NCBI GenBank assembly: GCA_903857665.1
Contig: CAIOFV010000136.1
Location: 1 to 64,000 of the forward strand
Length of the DNA: 64,000 nucleotides
DNA from: an uncultured Myxococcales bacterium
GTDB lineage: Bacteria > Myxococcota_A > UBA9042 > DTJE01
Reading direction: 5' to 3'
The position numbers and the translations under genes are program-made. Shown here piece by piece: positions 24,111 through 33,167 of this stretch. The notes under the pieces are model-generated. The model had not been told where the DNA came from and made no database searches. It was given only the letters and a program-made list of their open reading frames with translations. How positions within the stretch are numbered: the first letter of the stretch is position 1; each line of letters starts with the position of its first letter.

Positions 24111-27005
24111 ATGAAGGCGTACATCCGCGGCTCGTTCCTCTCCCTGGCCCTCGTCGGAATGGCGGCCTGTGGCGGCAGTTCCGGCAAGGACCTGGGCGCC
24201 GATCCGGGGGCCGACACCCCGTCCGTGAACGACCTGGCAGCCGACGAAGCCGGCCCGTCCGATACGGGCCTGGACGACACGATCGGACGGGACGTGCCCG
24301 AGGTTTCGCCGGATTCCATCGGCCCGGAGGAAGTCGCCATCGAGGACCTTCCTCCCGAACCCGAGCCGGACGTCCCTCCGATGGACGAAGGGGTCACCGG
24401 CGACCTGTCCTCTGAGATCGTGCCGTCCGACGTTCCACCCGAACCGGGAGACCCGTGCGAGGGGCCCGAGTGCGTCCCGTGTCCCGACGACGGCCTGGAA
24501 TGCACCGATTCGGTCCACGGCGGGGATGACGGCGCCTGCGTGGTGGTCGTGAAGGCCGGTTCCTGCCTCATCGACGGGGTCTGCTTCCTCCGGTATTCGA
24601 GGGACCCGGCGAATCCGTGCAGGACCTGCCAGCCGGACTTGAACCAGGATGCCTACGTTCCCGCGGTGGGCGATGCCTGCACGGACACGACCCCCTGCTC
24701 GCTGGGCGGCGTGTGCACGGCGGACGCGACGTGCGTGCCGGCCGTGAAGCCTTGCGACGACGGCAACATGTGCACCGTGGACCGCTGCCTCAGCGGGGTC
24801 TGCGATCACAAACCCTTCGTCAGCACCTGCGACGACGGCGACAAGTGCACCCAGTTCGACACCTGCGTGAACGGCGTGTGCAAGGGCACCCCGGTGACCT
24901 GCGTGGACGACCACAACCCCTGCACGGACGAGGCGTGCGACCCGGCCACTGGCCGGTGCGCCACGACCTACAACACCAACGGATGTGACGACCTCAACTG
25001 GTGCACCCAGGACGACGCCTGCCAGAACGGCGTCTGCACGGGCCGCGATCGGGACTGCTCGGATACCGACCCGTGCACGCGGGATACCTGCACCGCGTCG
25101 GGCGTGAACGTCGGCGAGTGCAAGCACACGGCGACTCCCGGACAGGCGTGCGAGGACGGGAACCTGTGCACCTCGAACGACATGTGCGACATGTCCAACA
25201 TCTGCCGGCCGGGCGCTGCCCGGGTCTGCAACGACAACAACGCGTGCACGGACGACTCGTGCGACCCGGCGATCGGCTGCGTGTATACGCCCCATACCCG
25301 GGGATGTGACGACGGCGACCCCTGCACGATCAACGACGTCTGCAGCCCGGCGGGCTGCCATGGCACGAAGCGCTCGTGCGACGACGGGAACCCCTGCACG
25401 GTCGATTCGTGCGTGAACGGTTCCTGCCTGAACCTGTCGCTGCCCAACGACACGGGGTGCGATGACGGCAACGAGTGCACCACCGGCGATCGGTGCCTCA
25501 ATTCCTACTGTGTCGCCACGGGCACGAAGTCGTGCGACGACGGCGACGCCTGCACCCTGGATGCCTGCCAGAAGGGCGTGGGGTGCGTCCATTCGACGGC
25601 GTCCTGCGACGACAACAACCTCTGCACCGACGATACCTGCAATTCGGCGACCGGTTGCGTGCACACGCCGAACGCCGTCTCCTGCGACGACGGCGACCCG
25701 TGCACCTTGAACGACGTGTGCGGCGCGGGTTCCTGCAAGGGCGCGCAGAAGGACTGCAAGGACAGCGACCCGTGCACCAACGACTCGTGCGTCGCCGGGA
25801 CCTGCGTGCACCTTCCGAACTACGGCGCATGCGACGACGGCAACGCGTGCACCGTCGGTGAAAAGTGCTTCAACGGCATCTGCCAGGGCGGCACGACCCT
25901 GACCTGCAACGACCTCCAGGACTGCACGGCGGACTCCTGCAACCCCGCGATCGGCTGCGTCTACACGCCCATCGCCGGCGACTGCGACGACCACACGGCC
26001 TGCACCACGGGCGACCATTGCTCGAACGGCATCTGCGTGGGGACCCGGTTGGATTGCAGCGACGGGAACCCGTGCACCGACGATCTTTGCAGCGTGAATA
26101 CGGGCTGCTACCACCAGAACAACACCGCCGTGTGCGACGACAGCCAGCCCTGCACGATCCTGGACCAGTGCAACGGCGGTTCCTGCGCCGGCATCAGCGT
26201 CTTCGCGAACCCGCTGTCCAAGGCGGCGACCCTTCAGTTCACCCGGCACGGCACCGCCGGCTATGGCCTTGACGTGGACGGCATCCCCTCGACCTGCTCC
26301 CCGGCCGGGGACTGCGGCGACGGGATCGACAACTACTTCGGCCGCATGGACAACTTCATCGACGACCAGTTCGCGCCGGACCTGAACCGGGTGGTGGTGG
26401 ATGGTCGCCTGTCGCTGCTCCTGGAGCACGAGTCGCCCGGCCCCGGCGCGGGCCCGTACGGACTGAACGTGATGTTCGGCAAGCGCACCGACCCGACGTC
26501 CTGCGACCCGGCGACGGCAGGCTGCAACTACCTGGCATTCTCGGACAACCTCGTCGGCCAGTGCTCGCCGCGCTACGTGCTGTCCAACGCCACGGTCGTC
26601 GGCAACACGCTGACCGCGGGCGGAAAGGAGTTCCAGGCGGTCGTCTACTTTTCGTTCTGCGGCGGCACCAGCCAGTGCGTGATGCTGTCCCAGACCCTGA
26701 AGTGGGCCCAGGTGAAGGCCACCGTGACCCTCGACGGTTCGGGGAAGGTCGTCGGCGGAAGCGGGGTGCTGGCCGGCGTGATCAACGTGAAGGAATTCCT
26801 GCTGCTGCTGCAATCCTCGTCGCTGACCGATGCCCAGTTCAGCCCGTATACCCGGGACCAGGTCATCATCAAGGCGGACAACCGCCTGTGCAGCGGCCCC
26901 AGCGATTGCGGCGACGTCGATACCGACGGGAACGGCTACAAGGATTCGGCCTCCATCGGCCTGCCGTTCACCATCGTGACGGGGTACGGGGTGGGCAAGA
27001 TCTAG
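24111..27005 (+). CDS. Lipoprotein with 19 Dictyostelium-type CTDC repeats
   Basis: 964 residues from ATG 24111; a TACAAT -10-like box lies at 24079-24084. The lipobox is MAAC, followed by an Asp/Pro/Glu-rich stalk to about residue 120. From about residue 220 there are 19 Cys-rich repeats of the type CDDGNxCTxDxC...G.C (Pfam CTDC, first known from slime-mould proteins), each about 24 residues. The C-terminal 265 residues are a non-repeat domain with a few Cys (QFTRHGTAGYGLDVDG near its start, IGLPFTIVTGYGVG at the end), of unknown fold. Such repeats are disulfide-rich extracellular rods; I infer a surface fibre or adhesin. The repeats are diverged at DNA level, so recent expansion is unlikely. 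Confidence 0.86.
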   Translation: MKAYIRGSFLSLALVGMAACGGSSGKDLGADPGADTPSVNDLAADEAGPSDTGLDDTIGRDVPEVSPDSIGPEEVAIEDLPPEPEPDVPPMDEGVTGDLSSEIVPSDVPPEPGDPCEGPECVPCPDDGLECTDSVHGGDDGACVVVVKAGSCLIDGVCFLRYSRDPANPCRTCQPDLNQDAYVPAVGDACTDTTPCSLGGVCTADATCVPAVKPCDDGNMCTVDRCLSGVCDHKPFVSTCDDGDKCTQFDTCVNGVCKGTPVTCVDDHNPCTDEACDPATGRCATTYNTNGCDDLNWCTQDDACQNGVCTGRDRDCSDTDPCTRDTCTASGVNVGECKHTATPGQACEDGNLCTSNDMCDMSNICRPGAARVCNDNNACTDDSCDPAIGCVYTPHTRGCDDGDPCTINDVCSPAGCHGTKRSCDDGNPCTVDSCVNGSCLNLSLPNDTGCDDGNECTTGDRCLNSYCVATGTKSCDDGDACTLDACQKGVGCVHSTASCDDNNLCTDDTCNSATGCVHTPNAVSCDDGDPCTLNDVCGAGSCKGAQKDCKDSDPCTNDSCVAGTCVHLPNYGACDDGNACTVGEKCFNGICQGGTTLTCNDLQDCTADSCNPAIGCVYTPIAGDCDDHTACTTGDHCSNGICVGTRLDCSDGNPCTDDLCSVNTGCYHQNNTAVCDDSQPCTILDQCNGGSCAGISVFANPLSKAATLQFTRHGTAGYGLDVDGIPSTCSPAGDCGDGIDNYFGRMDNFIDDQFAPDLNRVVVDGRLSLLLEHESPGPGAGPYGLNVMFGKRTDPTSCDPATAGCNYLAFSDNLVGQCSPRYVLSNATVVGNTLTAGGKEFQAVVYFSFCGGTSQCVMLSQTLKWAQVKATVTLDGSGKVVGGSGVLAGVINVKEFLLLLQSSSLTDAQFSPYTRDQVIIKADNRLCSGPSDCGDVDTDGNGYKDSASIGLPFTIVTGYGVGKI

Positions 27006-27020
27006 AAACGCTTCGATCGC

Positions 27021-27059
27021 AGGCGGTCATGGGCGAGACGTTCCGAATCCCGACCGCCT
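27021..27059. terminator. Possible bidirectional terminator between convergent genes
   Basis: A perfect 8-bp inverted repeat (27021-27028 with 27052-27059), 23-nt loop, between the CTDC lipoprotein stop and the convergent small lipoprotein stop. There is no T-run, so this is a weak call. Confidence 0.3.
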
Positions 27060-27068
27060 ATCGCGGGT

Positions 27069-27695
27069 TCACTCCTCCTTCGGCGCCAGGTCCGGGAATT
27101 CCGCCCAGTTCGGCTGGAAAGGGTCCAGCATCGTGATGGCACGCCCCAGGTGCGTGGCCAGGTCAGGCCCCTTCGTCGGGTCCGGCAGGGCACGCTCGAT
27201 CGCCTTCTGCCAGTCCCGGTACTCGCTGGCCAGGAACACGAACCCCGGGAAGGGCGACCGCCACTTCCCGAACTGGCGCGCCATGGGGAACCCGAATTCG
27301 TGATCGCGCAGCGTGAAGATGACGCGCGCCGTGCCGATCTTCGGGTTCAGGGCGACCTGGATGACGTGCACGTCGGCCTTCCTGAACCCCGCCAACCGGC
27401 CCAGCGCGCAGGTCCAGCGCGCCCCGGGGTGATCGGCCGCCGCGTCCAGCCCGACCTCGGGCAGGTCCACGAACCTGTCCAGCGCCTCCATGGCGCCCTG
27501 GGCCTTCTGGGTGTGCGCCTCGATGAAGTGCACGGGGTCGCAGGTCTCGACCGACGCCAGCAGCGCGTCGAAGCCCGCCCGCACGTCCGCCTCGGTGCTT
27601 ACAGCCGCGGACGACGCCTTGTCCTCGCCGTCCCGGGTCTTGCAGGAAACCGCCGCCAGCGTCGCCAGCAGGAGGACCGCCGCCCAGCGTGTCAT
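27069..27695 (-). CDS. Small lipoprotein of unknown function
   Basis: 208 residues. The start is ATG 27695, with GGGAGG 5 nt upstream. The signal ends in the lipobox LAAVSC. The mature part is mixed helix and strand without a recognised motif; it shows a TARVIFTLRDHEFGFP strand region and an acidic C-terminus. Nothing in the neighbourhood fixes a role: it lies downstream of the M20 dipeptidase on the same strand, with about 100 bp between them that include a dispersed repeat (27719-27768). Confidence 0.7.
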   Translation of the reverse strand: MTRWAAVLLLATLAAVSCKTRDGEDKASSAAVSTEADVRAGFDALLASVETCDPVHFIEAHTQKAQGAMEALDRFVDLPEVGLDAAADHPGARWTCALGRLAGFRKADVHVIQVALNPKIGTARVIFTLRDHEFGFPMARQFGKWRSPFPGFVFLASEYRDWQKAIERALPDPTKGPDLATHLGRAITMLDPFQPNWAEFPDLAPKEE

Positions 27696-27718
27696 GGAGC
27701 CTCCCTGTTTCATCGAGT

Positions 27719-27768
27719 GGGCCCGAGTCGACTTCGTCTTCGGCGAGAGTTTCCAGCGGAAACCCGTC
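27719..27768 (-). repeat. 50-bp dispersed repeat, copy A (intergenic)
   Basis: On the minus strand this segment matches 56094-56143 (plus strand) at 43 of 50 positions. It lies between the M20 dipeptidase and the small lipoprotein genes and contains a short TTTCC-GCT-GGAAA hairpin and a GTCGAC palindrome. Confidence 0.7.
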
Positions 27769-27799
27769 CCTTCGCCTGGCGGCTCGGCCGCCTTCGTGC

Positions 27800-29182
27800 T
27801 CAGGCCTGGCGCACGCGCGAAAAGGCCTCGTACAGGTGCACGCCGGCGTCGATTCCCTTCCAGAAGTTCCGGATCGGGAAGTGCTCGTCGGGCCCGTGGA
27901 TGTTGTCGCTGTCCAGGCCGTAGCCGACCATGATCGACGGGGCGTCCAGCGCCTCCAGGAACACCGCCGTGATCGGGATCGACGCGCCCTCGCGTACCAG
28001 CACCGGCCGCCGGCCGAACGCCGCCTCCATGGCGTCCTGCCCGGCCCGCAGGAACGCGCTGTCCGTGGGCACCATCACCGGCGTCCCGCCGTGCAGGTAC
28101 GTCACCTTGACCGTCACGCCGGGGGGCGCCAGCTTCGGCAATTCCTTCTGCAACAGCGCCCCGATCTTGTCCGGGTCCTGCGCCGCCACCAGCCGGCAGC
28201 TGAACTTGAACCCGCCTTCCGACGCGATGACGGTCTTGGAGCCCTCGCCCGAAAAGCCGCCCCAGATGCCGTGCACGTCGAAGGACGGCCGGCCCCAGTT
28301 CCGCTCCAGCGAGGTGTAGCCCTCCTCGCCCCACAGCGCATCGACGCCCAGGTCCTTCATCCGTTCCGCATCCGGCACCGACACCTTCCGGAACTCGGCC
28401 TTCTCGTCGTCGGTCAGTTCCACCACGTCGTCGTAGAACCCCGGGATCGTCACCCGGCCGTGGGCGTCCTGCAGCCCCGCGATGATCAGCCCGATGGCGT
28501 TGAGCGGGTTGCGCAGCATGCCGCCGTACACGCCCGAATGCAGGTCGCGGTTCGGGCCCTTCACATCGACCTGGAAGTACGAAATGCCGCGCAACGAGTA
28601 CACGATCGTCGGCTGCTCCGGCGAGAACCACGACGTGTCGGACAGCGCCACCGCGTCGCAGGCCAGCAGGTCCTTGTGGGCCCGGACGAAGTCGTGGGTG
28701 CCGCCCGATCCGCCTTCCTCCTCGCCCTCGATGAACACCTTCACGTTGCAGGGGAGGCGGCCGTGGACCTTCAGCCACGCCTCCAGCGCGAACAGGTGCG
28801 TCAGGCACTGGGCCTTGTCGTCCGAGGTGCCGCGACCCCAGATCTGCCCGTCCTTCACCTCGGGCTCGAACGGCGTCTTCAGGATGACCCACTTGTCGAT
28901 GGGATCCTCGGGCTGCACGTCGTAGTGGCCGTATACCAGGATGGTGGGCGTGCCCGGGGCGTGCAGCCATTCGCCGTAGACCGCCGGGTGGCCGCCCGTC
29001 TCCATCACCGCCACATGCTCGAAGCCCGCACCCGCCAGGAAGTCCGCCACCCACTGCCCCGCGCGCCGCACCTCGCCGGCACGCGACGGATCGGCCGACA
29101 CGCTCTGGATCCGCAGGATTTCGAACAGTTGTGCGAGGTACCGGTCCTGGTTCCCCGCGACGAATTCCAGTACGTTCCGCAT
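27800..29182 (-). CDS. M20-family metallopeptidase (dipeptidase)
   Basis: 460 residues from ATG 29182, with GGAGG at 5 nt. M20 signatures: His86 and Asp88 in VYGHYDVQPEDP, the bridging Asp in GRGTSDDKAQ (about 121), the catalytic and metal-binding Glu pair in IEGEEEGGSGG (about 154-156), and the C-terminal ligand His in DNIHGPDEHFP. The dimerisation (lid) domain lies between. The length and these motifs fit the Xaa-His/CNDP-like dipeptidase group that hydrolyses dipeptides with a two-zinc centre. It has no signal peptide, so it is cytosolic. It is divergent from the asparagine synthase gene. Confidence 0.92.
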   Translation of the reverse strand: MRNVLEFVAGNQDRYLAQLFEILRIQSVSADPSRAGEVRRAGQWVADFLAGAGFEHVAVMETGGHPAVYGEWLHAPGTPTILVYGHYDVQPEDPIDKWVILKTPFEPEVKDGQIWGRGTSDDKAQCLTHLFALEAWLKVHGRLPCNVKVFIEGEEEGGSGGTHDFVRAHKDLLACDAVALSDTSWFSPEQPTIVYSLRGISYFQVDVKGPNRDLHSGVYGGMLRNPLNAIGLIIAGLQDAHGRVTIPGFYDDVVELTDDEKAEFRKVSVPDAERMKDLGVDALWGEEGYTSLERNWGRPSFDVHGIWGGFSGEGSKTVIASEGGFKFSCRLVAAQDPDKIGALLQKELPKLAPPGVTVKVTYLHGGTPVMVPTDSAFLRAGQDAMEAAFGRRPVLVREGASIPITAVFLEALDAPSIMVGYGLDSDNIHGPDEHFPIRNFWKGIDAGVHLYEAFSRVRQA

Positions 29183-29329
29183 CGGTTCCTCCATGTGCGG
29201 TCGAATGCGACCGGCGGTACTCGCGCAGCGTACCCCGGCCTCCGCGGAAGGAAAAGGGGAACCCGCCGATTCCTCCCCCCGGGAGGATGGCGATTCGCCG
29301 TGTTCCCGCTGATTCCATGCGTCGGCGGT

Positions 29330-29358
29330 TTTGCGATTGTCGATGGTCCCCGTAGAAT
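29330..29358 (+). promoter_or_regulatory. Promoter of the asnB-led polysaccharide operon
   Basis: TTTGCG (29330-29335), 17-bp spacer, TAGAAT (29353-29358); the ATG is 32 bp downstream. The -35 is weak, the -10 good. Confidence 0.45.
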
Positions 29359-29390
29359 GAAACCGTTCTTCGAACTGCTGGGGAACCCCG

Positions 29391-31274
29391 ATGTGTGGCC
29401 TGGTTGGAGTGTTCCAGCGTGCCGGCAACCGGGTCGAACCCGACGTGCTGGCCCGCATGGCCGAGGTGATCCGTCACCGCGGCCCGGATGACGAGGGGCA
29501 GTGGATCGACGGGGAGGTCGGCCTGCACCACCTGCGCCTGTCGGTCATCGACCTGGCGACCGGGCACCAGCCCATGCAGAGCGGTCCGGCCGTGATCGCG
29601 TTCAACGGCGAGATCTACAACTACGTCGAACTGCGCGAGGAGCTGAAGACGCTGGGCTGCGAGTTCCGCACCTCCTCCGATACCGAGGTCATCCTTCAGG
29701 GATACCTGCAGCATGGCCCGGCGTTCGTGGACCGGCTGAACGGGATGTTCGCGTTCGTGCTGGTGGACAGGGCGCGCGGCATCGCGGTGGCCGCGCGCGA
29801 CCACTTCGGGATCAAGCCCCTGTACCTCCACGTGACGTCCGAGCACATCCTGTTCGCGTCGGAAATCAAGGCGTTGCTGCGCCATCCGGACGTCCGGGCC
29901 GAGCCCGACCGGGACGCGATCCGCGACTACCTGACCTTCCAGTACTGCCTGTCCGATGCCACGATGTTCCACGGCGTGCGCAAGGTGCAGCCGGGCCACT
30001 ACCTGACGATCGACCTGGGCGACCTGGCGATCCACGACCACCTGTACTGGGAGCCTCGCTTCGAGGTCGATGCGTACCACACCGAGGAGTACTTCAAGGA
30101 CCGGATCCGCGAGGCGATCACCGACTCGGTGCGGCTGCAGATGAGATCGGACGTTCCCGTCGGGACGTACCTGTCGGGCGGCACCGATTCTTCGCTGGTG
30201 ACGATGCTGGCCTCGCGCTACGCCGGCGAGCCTCTCAAGACGTTCACGGGCGCGTTCGCCGAGGGGCCGCAGTTCGACGAATCCGAGTACGCCCGCGTGG
30301 CGGCCGACGCCTGCGGCGCCACGTCTTTCCTCATCCATCCGACCGAGCAGGAGTTCGTCGATCTGATGCCGCACCTGGTATGGCACATGGACGAACCGGC
30401 GGCCGGGCCCGGGCTGTTCCCGCAGTACATCGTGTCGGGCTTCGCGCGCCAGCAGGTCACGGTGGCTCTGGGAGGGCAGGGGGGCGACGAGATCTTCGGC
30501 GGCTACGCACGGTACGTGGTGGCGTACCTGGAGCAGGCCATCAAGGGTGCCATCTTCGAAAACAACGAGGAAGGCGAGCACATCGTGTCGCTGAAGTCGA
30601 TCCTGCCGAACCTGCCGTACCTGAAGCAGTACGTGCCGATGCTGAAGGACTTCTGGGCGGAAGGGGCGTTCGAGCCCATGGACCGGCGCTACTTCCGGCT
30701 GGTGGACCGCAGCGGCGGCATGCTGGACCTGTTCACGGACGACTTCCGCGCCGACTTCGATCACGAGGGGACCTTCGCGCGGTTCCAGTCGGTGTTCAAC
30801 CACCCGGACACGCAGTCCTTCTTCAACCGCATGACGCACTTCGACATGGTGTCCAGCCTGCCCGCGCTGCTGCACGTCGAGGACCGGGTCAGCATGGCCC
30901 ACTCGCTGGAGTCCCGGGTGCCGCTGCTGGATCGGCGCGTGGTGGACCTGGTGACCCACATGCCTCCGGCGATGAAGTTCAAGGGCGCCGAAATGAAGTA
31001 CGTGCTGAAGAAGGCCATCCGCGACATCGTCCCCGCGCGGATCCTGGACCGGAAGGAAAAGATGGGCTTCCCCGTCCCGCTGCACCTGTGGGCCAAGAAC
31101 AAGGCCCGGGACCTGTTCGCCGACGTGCTGCTGTCGGACCGATGCCGCCAGCGCGGCCTGTTCGACCCGACCGTCGTGGAGGGCCTGCTGGACCGGGAAC
31201 ACGCCTTCGGGCGACGGCTGTGGGGCCTGTTGAACCTGGAAATGTGGTATCGAACGTTCATTGACGCGGCCTGA
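29391..31274 (+). CDS. asnB: Glutamine-hydrolysing asparagine synthase
   Basis: 627 residues. It begins MCGLVGVF, so the class II glutaminase nucleophile Cys2 is free after Met removal. The glutaminase domain (about 2-210) has RHRGPDDEGQW, LRLSVIDL and FNGEIYNY. The synthetase domain has the ATP loop YLSGGTDSSLV, QGGDEIFGGYARY and SLESRVPLLDRRVVDL. The enzyme forms an amide on a carboxylate through an adenylate. Its position 28 bp before a nucleotide-sugar dehydrogenase in a polysaccharide locus makes amidation of a uronic acid or precursor plausible, as proposed for AsnB-like enzymes in other capsule and exosortase loci; plain asparagine synthesis is equally possible. Confidence 0.92.
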   Translation: MCGLVGVFQRAGNRVEPDVLARMAEVIRHRGPDDEGQWIDGEVGLHHLRLSVIDLATGHQPMQSGPAVIAFNGEIYNYVELREELKTLGCEFRTSSDTEVILQGYLQHGPAFVDRLNGMFAFVLVDRARGIAVAARDHFGIKPLYLHVTSEHILFASEIKALLRHPDVRAEPDRDAIRDYLTFQYCLSDATMFHGVRKVQPGHYLTIDLGDLAIHDHLYWEPRFEVDAYHTEEYFKDRIREAITDSVRLQMRSDVPVGTYLSGGTDSSLVTMLASRYAGEPLKTFTGAFAEGPQFDESEYARVAADACGATSFLIHPTEQEFVDLMPHLVWHMDEPAAGPGLFPQYIVSGFARQQVTVALGGQGGDEIFGGYARYVVAYLEQAIKGAIFENNEEGEHIVSLKSILPNLPYLKQYVPMLKDFWAEGAFEPMDRRYFRLVDRSGGMLDLFTDDFRADFDHEGTFARFQSVFNHPDTQSFFNRMTHFDMVSSLPALLHVEDRVSMAHSLESRVPLLDRRVVDLVTHMPPAMKFKGAEMKYVLKKAIRDIVPARILDRKEKMGFPVPLHLWAKNKARDLFADVLLSDRCRQRGLFDPTVVEGLLDREHAFGRRLWGLLNLEMWYRTFIDAA

Positions 31275-31302
31275 TGTCGCCGCGATTCGCAAGGAGGACA
31301 CC

Positions 31303-33036
31303 ATGCCCCTGACCCTGATTGATGGCCGGCCCGAAGGCTGGTCGATCCGCCGCATCGGCGTCATCGGGCCCGGCATCGTCGGGATGCCGATGGCGGCCAT
31401 GCTGGCCCACGCCCGGATCTGCGAGGGCAGCGACACGCCCGCCCGGGTGACGGTCATCCAGCGCGCCTCGCCGACGTCGGGCTGGAAGGTCGATTCCATC
31501 AACGCCGGGAAGTCGCCCATCGGCGGCGTGGAACCCGATCTGGACCGAATCGTGGCCGAGTCTGTCGCCGCGGGCGTCCTGGACGCGTCCCACGACATTT
31601 CCACGCTGGCCGACGCCGACGTGGTGCTGGTGTGCGTCCAGACGGACAAGAAGGGCTTCGGCCCCGACTACGGCCCGCTGTTCGACGCGCTGGAGGGACT
31701 GGCGGCGGCGCTGGCGAAGCGTCCGGCCGGCAACGTCCCGCTGGTGGTGTTCGAATCGACGCTGGCGCCGTCGTCGATGGCGACGCTGGTCCGGGACCTG
31801 TTCGCCCGGCACGGCCTCGTGGACGGTCGCGACATCCTGCTGGGCAACAGCCCGAACCGCGTGATGCCCGGCCGCCTGGTCGAGCGCGTCCGCGATTCGG
31901 ACAAGATCGTCGCGGGGCTCCATCCCGCCACGCCCGAATTGATCCGTCGCCTGTACGCGAGGATCGTTACGCGCGGGATCCTCCAGCCGACCAACAGCCT
32001 GACCGGCGAAATGGTCAAGACGCTGGAAAACGCCTATCGCGACGTCCGGATCGCCTACGCGGCCGAGGTGGTCCGCTGGTGCGACGACCACGAGGTGGAC
32101 TTCTTCGCGCTGCGGGATCGGGTGAACGCGCGGCTGGCGCAGACCGACGCGGCGTCGGACAACCCGACCGCGGTGCCCACGGGGGGCCTGCTGGTGCCCA
32201 CGGTCGGTGTGGGTGGCCACTGTCTGCCCAAGGACGGCATCCTGCTGTGGTGGCGCCGCCTGGAATCGGGCCACGACGGGCGGAACAGCCTGATCCTGCG
32301 GGCGCGGAAGATCAACGACGCCTCGCCGATGACGACGGTCCACATGGCCGAGCGGGCGTTCGGCGAACTGGACCGGCGGAAGGTCACGCTGCTGGGCACG
32401 GCCTACCGGTTCGATTCCGAGGACACGCGGAACTCGCCGACCCTGACGCTGGCGCGCCTGCTGATCGATCGGGGTGCCAAGGTCACGCTGACCGACCCCT
32501 ACGTGAAGCGCGGGGATCAGAACCTGCTGCGCACGGGGCTGGACCCGTTCTTCCAGCCCGACCTGGCCAAGGCGCTGGCCGGCGCGGAGGTCATCATCGC
32601 GTGCACCGGGCACCGGGTCTATGCCGACGACGTGCCCGGGATCCTGGCAGCCGCCGGCCCGCTGCTGAAGGGGTTCGTCGACGGGTGCAACCTGACTCGC
32701 CGCGAGGCCGTGGAGTCGCACGGCGTGGGATACACCGGCATCGGCCGCGGGCGGAAGGCGCCCGGCGAAGGCCTGGTGGACGAGGTTCTGGGGGGGTTCC
32801 ACGCGGTGGAGCGGGGCGTTGCCCGGGAAGTGGCGGACCTCGCGGACTTCTACAACGCCCGGTACGCCGAAAACGACTTCCAGCGGATCGCGTTCGCGGA
32901 CGTGCAGCGCATCGCGGGCACGTGCACGACGGGGTGCGCGATCGTGGACCCCCTGCCTCCGGACCCCTTCCCCGGCTTCGAGGACGTCCGCTCGACCCTC
33001 GTGGACTGTGCCTTCGGGGACGGCCCCAACCCCTGA
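31303..33036 (+). CDS. UDP-glucose/GDP-mannose-type nucleotide-sugar dehydrogenase with C-terminal extension
   Basis: 577 residues from ATG 31303, with a strong AAGGAGG site. The Rossmann motif RIGVIGPGIVGMPMA sits at about 17-31, the central helix and Lys/Asn region at about 225-260 (TGEMVKTLENAYRDV), and the catalytic Cys307 in VGVGGHCLPKDG. The C-terminal UDP-sugar domain runs to about 470. It should oxidise a nucleotide hexose (UDP-Glc, UDP-ManNAc/GlcNAc or GDP-Man) to the uronic acid with two NAD+. Unusually, about 95 further residues follow with Cys clusters (GTCTTGC) and Pro-rich PDPFPGFED. A terminator hairpin follows at 33070, so asnB and this gene form a two-gene operon. Confidence 0.88.
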   Translation: MPLTLIDGRPEGWSIRRIGVIGPGIVGMPMAAMLAHARICEGSDTPARVTVIQRASPTSGWKVDSINAGKSPIGGVEPDLDRIVAESVAAGVLDASHDISTLADADVVLVCVQTDKKGFGPDYGPLFDALEGLAAALAKRPAGNVPLVVFESTLAPSSMATLVRDLFARHGLVDGRDILLGNSPNRVMPGRLVERVRDSDKIVAGLHPATPELIRRLYARIVTRGILQPTNSLTGEMVKTLENAYRDVRIAYAAEVVRWCDDHEVDFFALRDRVNARLAQTDAASDNPTAVPTGGLLVPTVGVGGHCLPKDGILLWWRRLESGHDGRNSLILRARKINDASPMTTVHMAERAFGELDRRKVTLLGTAYRFDSEDTRNSPTLTLARLLIDRGAKVTLTDPYVKRGDQNLLRTGLDPFFQPDLAKALAGAEVIIACTGHRVYADDVPGILAAAGPLLKGFVDGCNLTRREAVESHGVGYTGIGRGRKAPGEGLVDEVLGGFHAVERGVAREVADLADFYNARYAENDFQRIAFADVQRIAGTCTTGCAIVDPLPPDPFPGFEDVRSTLVDCAFGDGPNP

Positions 33037-33069
33037 TCCCCGCCGATCCGCATCCGGCAAGTCCGAAAT

Positions 33070-33095
33070 AGCGCCAGTGCTGGCGCTGATTTTTT
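33070..33095 (+). terminator. Rho-independent terminator of the asnB operon
   Basis: Perfect 8-bp arms (33070-33077 with 33080-33087), GC-rich, followed by GA and six T (33090-33095). A classic intrinsic terminator. Confidence 0.85.
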
Positions 33096-33167
33096 CACAC
33101 CACTAGAGATTCCCGATCCAAATCCCGATGATGCTGGAAGTGCGATCGACACCCGGAGGGAAGGGTC

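Noticed and set aside
22590-26813. A 4.2-kb open frame antisense to the kinase and CTDC genes
   Set aside because: It is the shadow of two well-supported genes in a high-GC genome, with no signal, motif or ribosome site.
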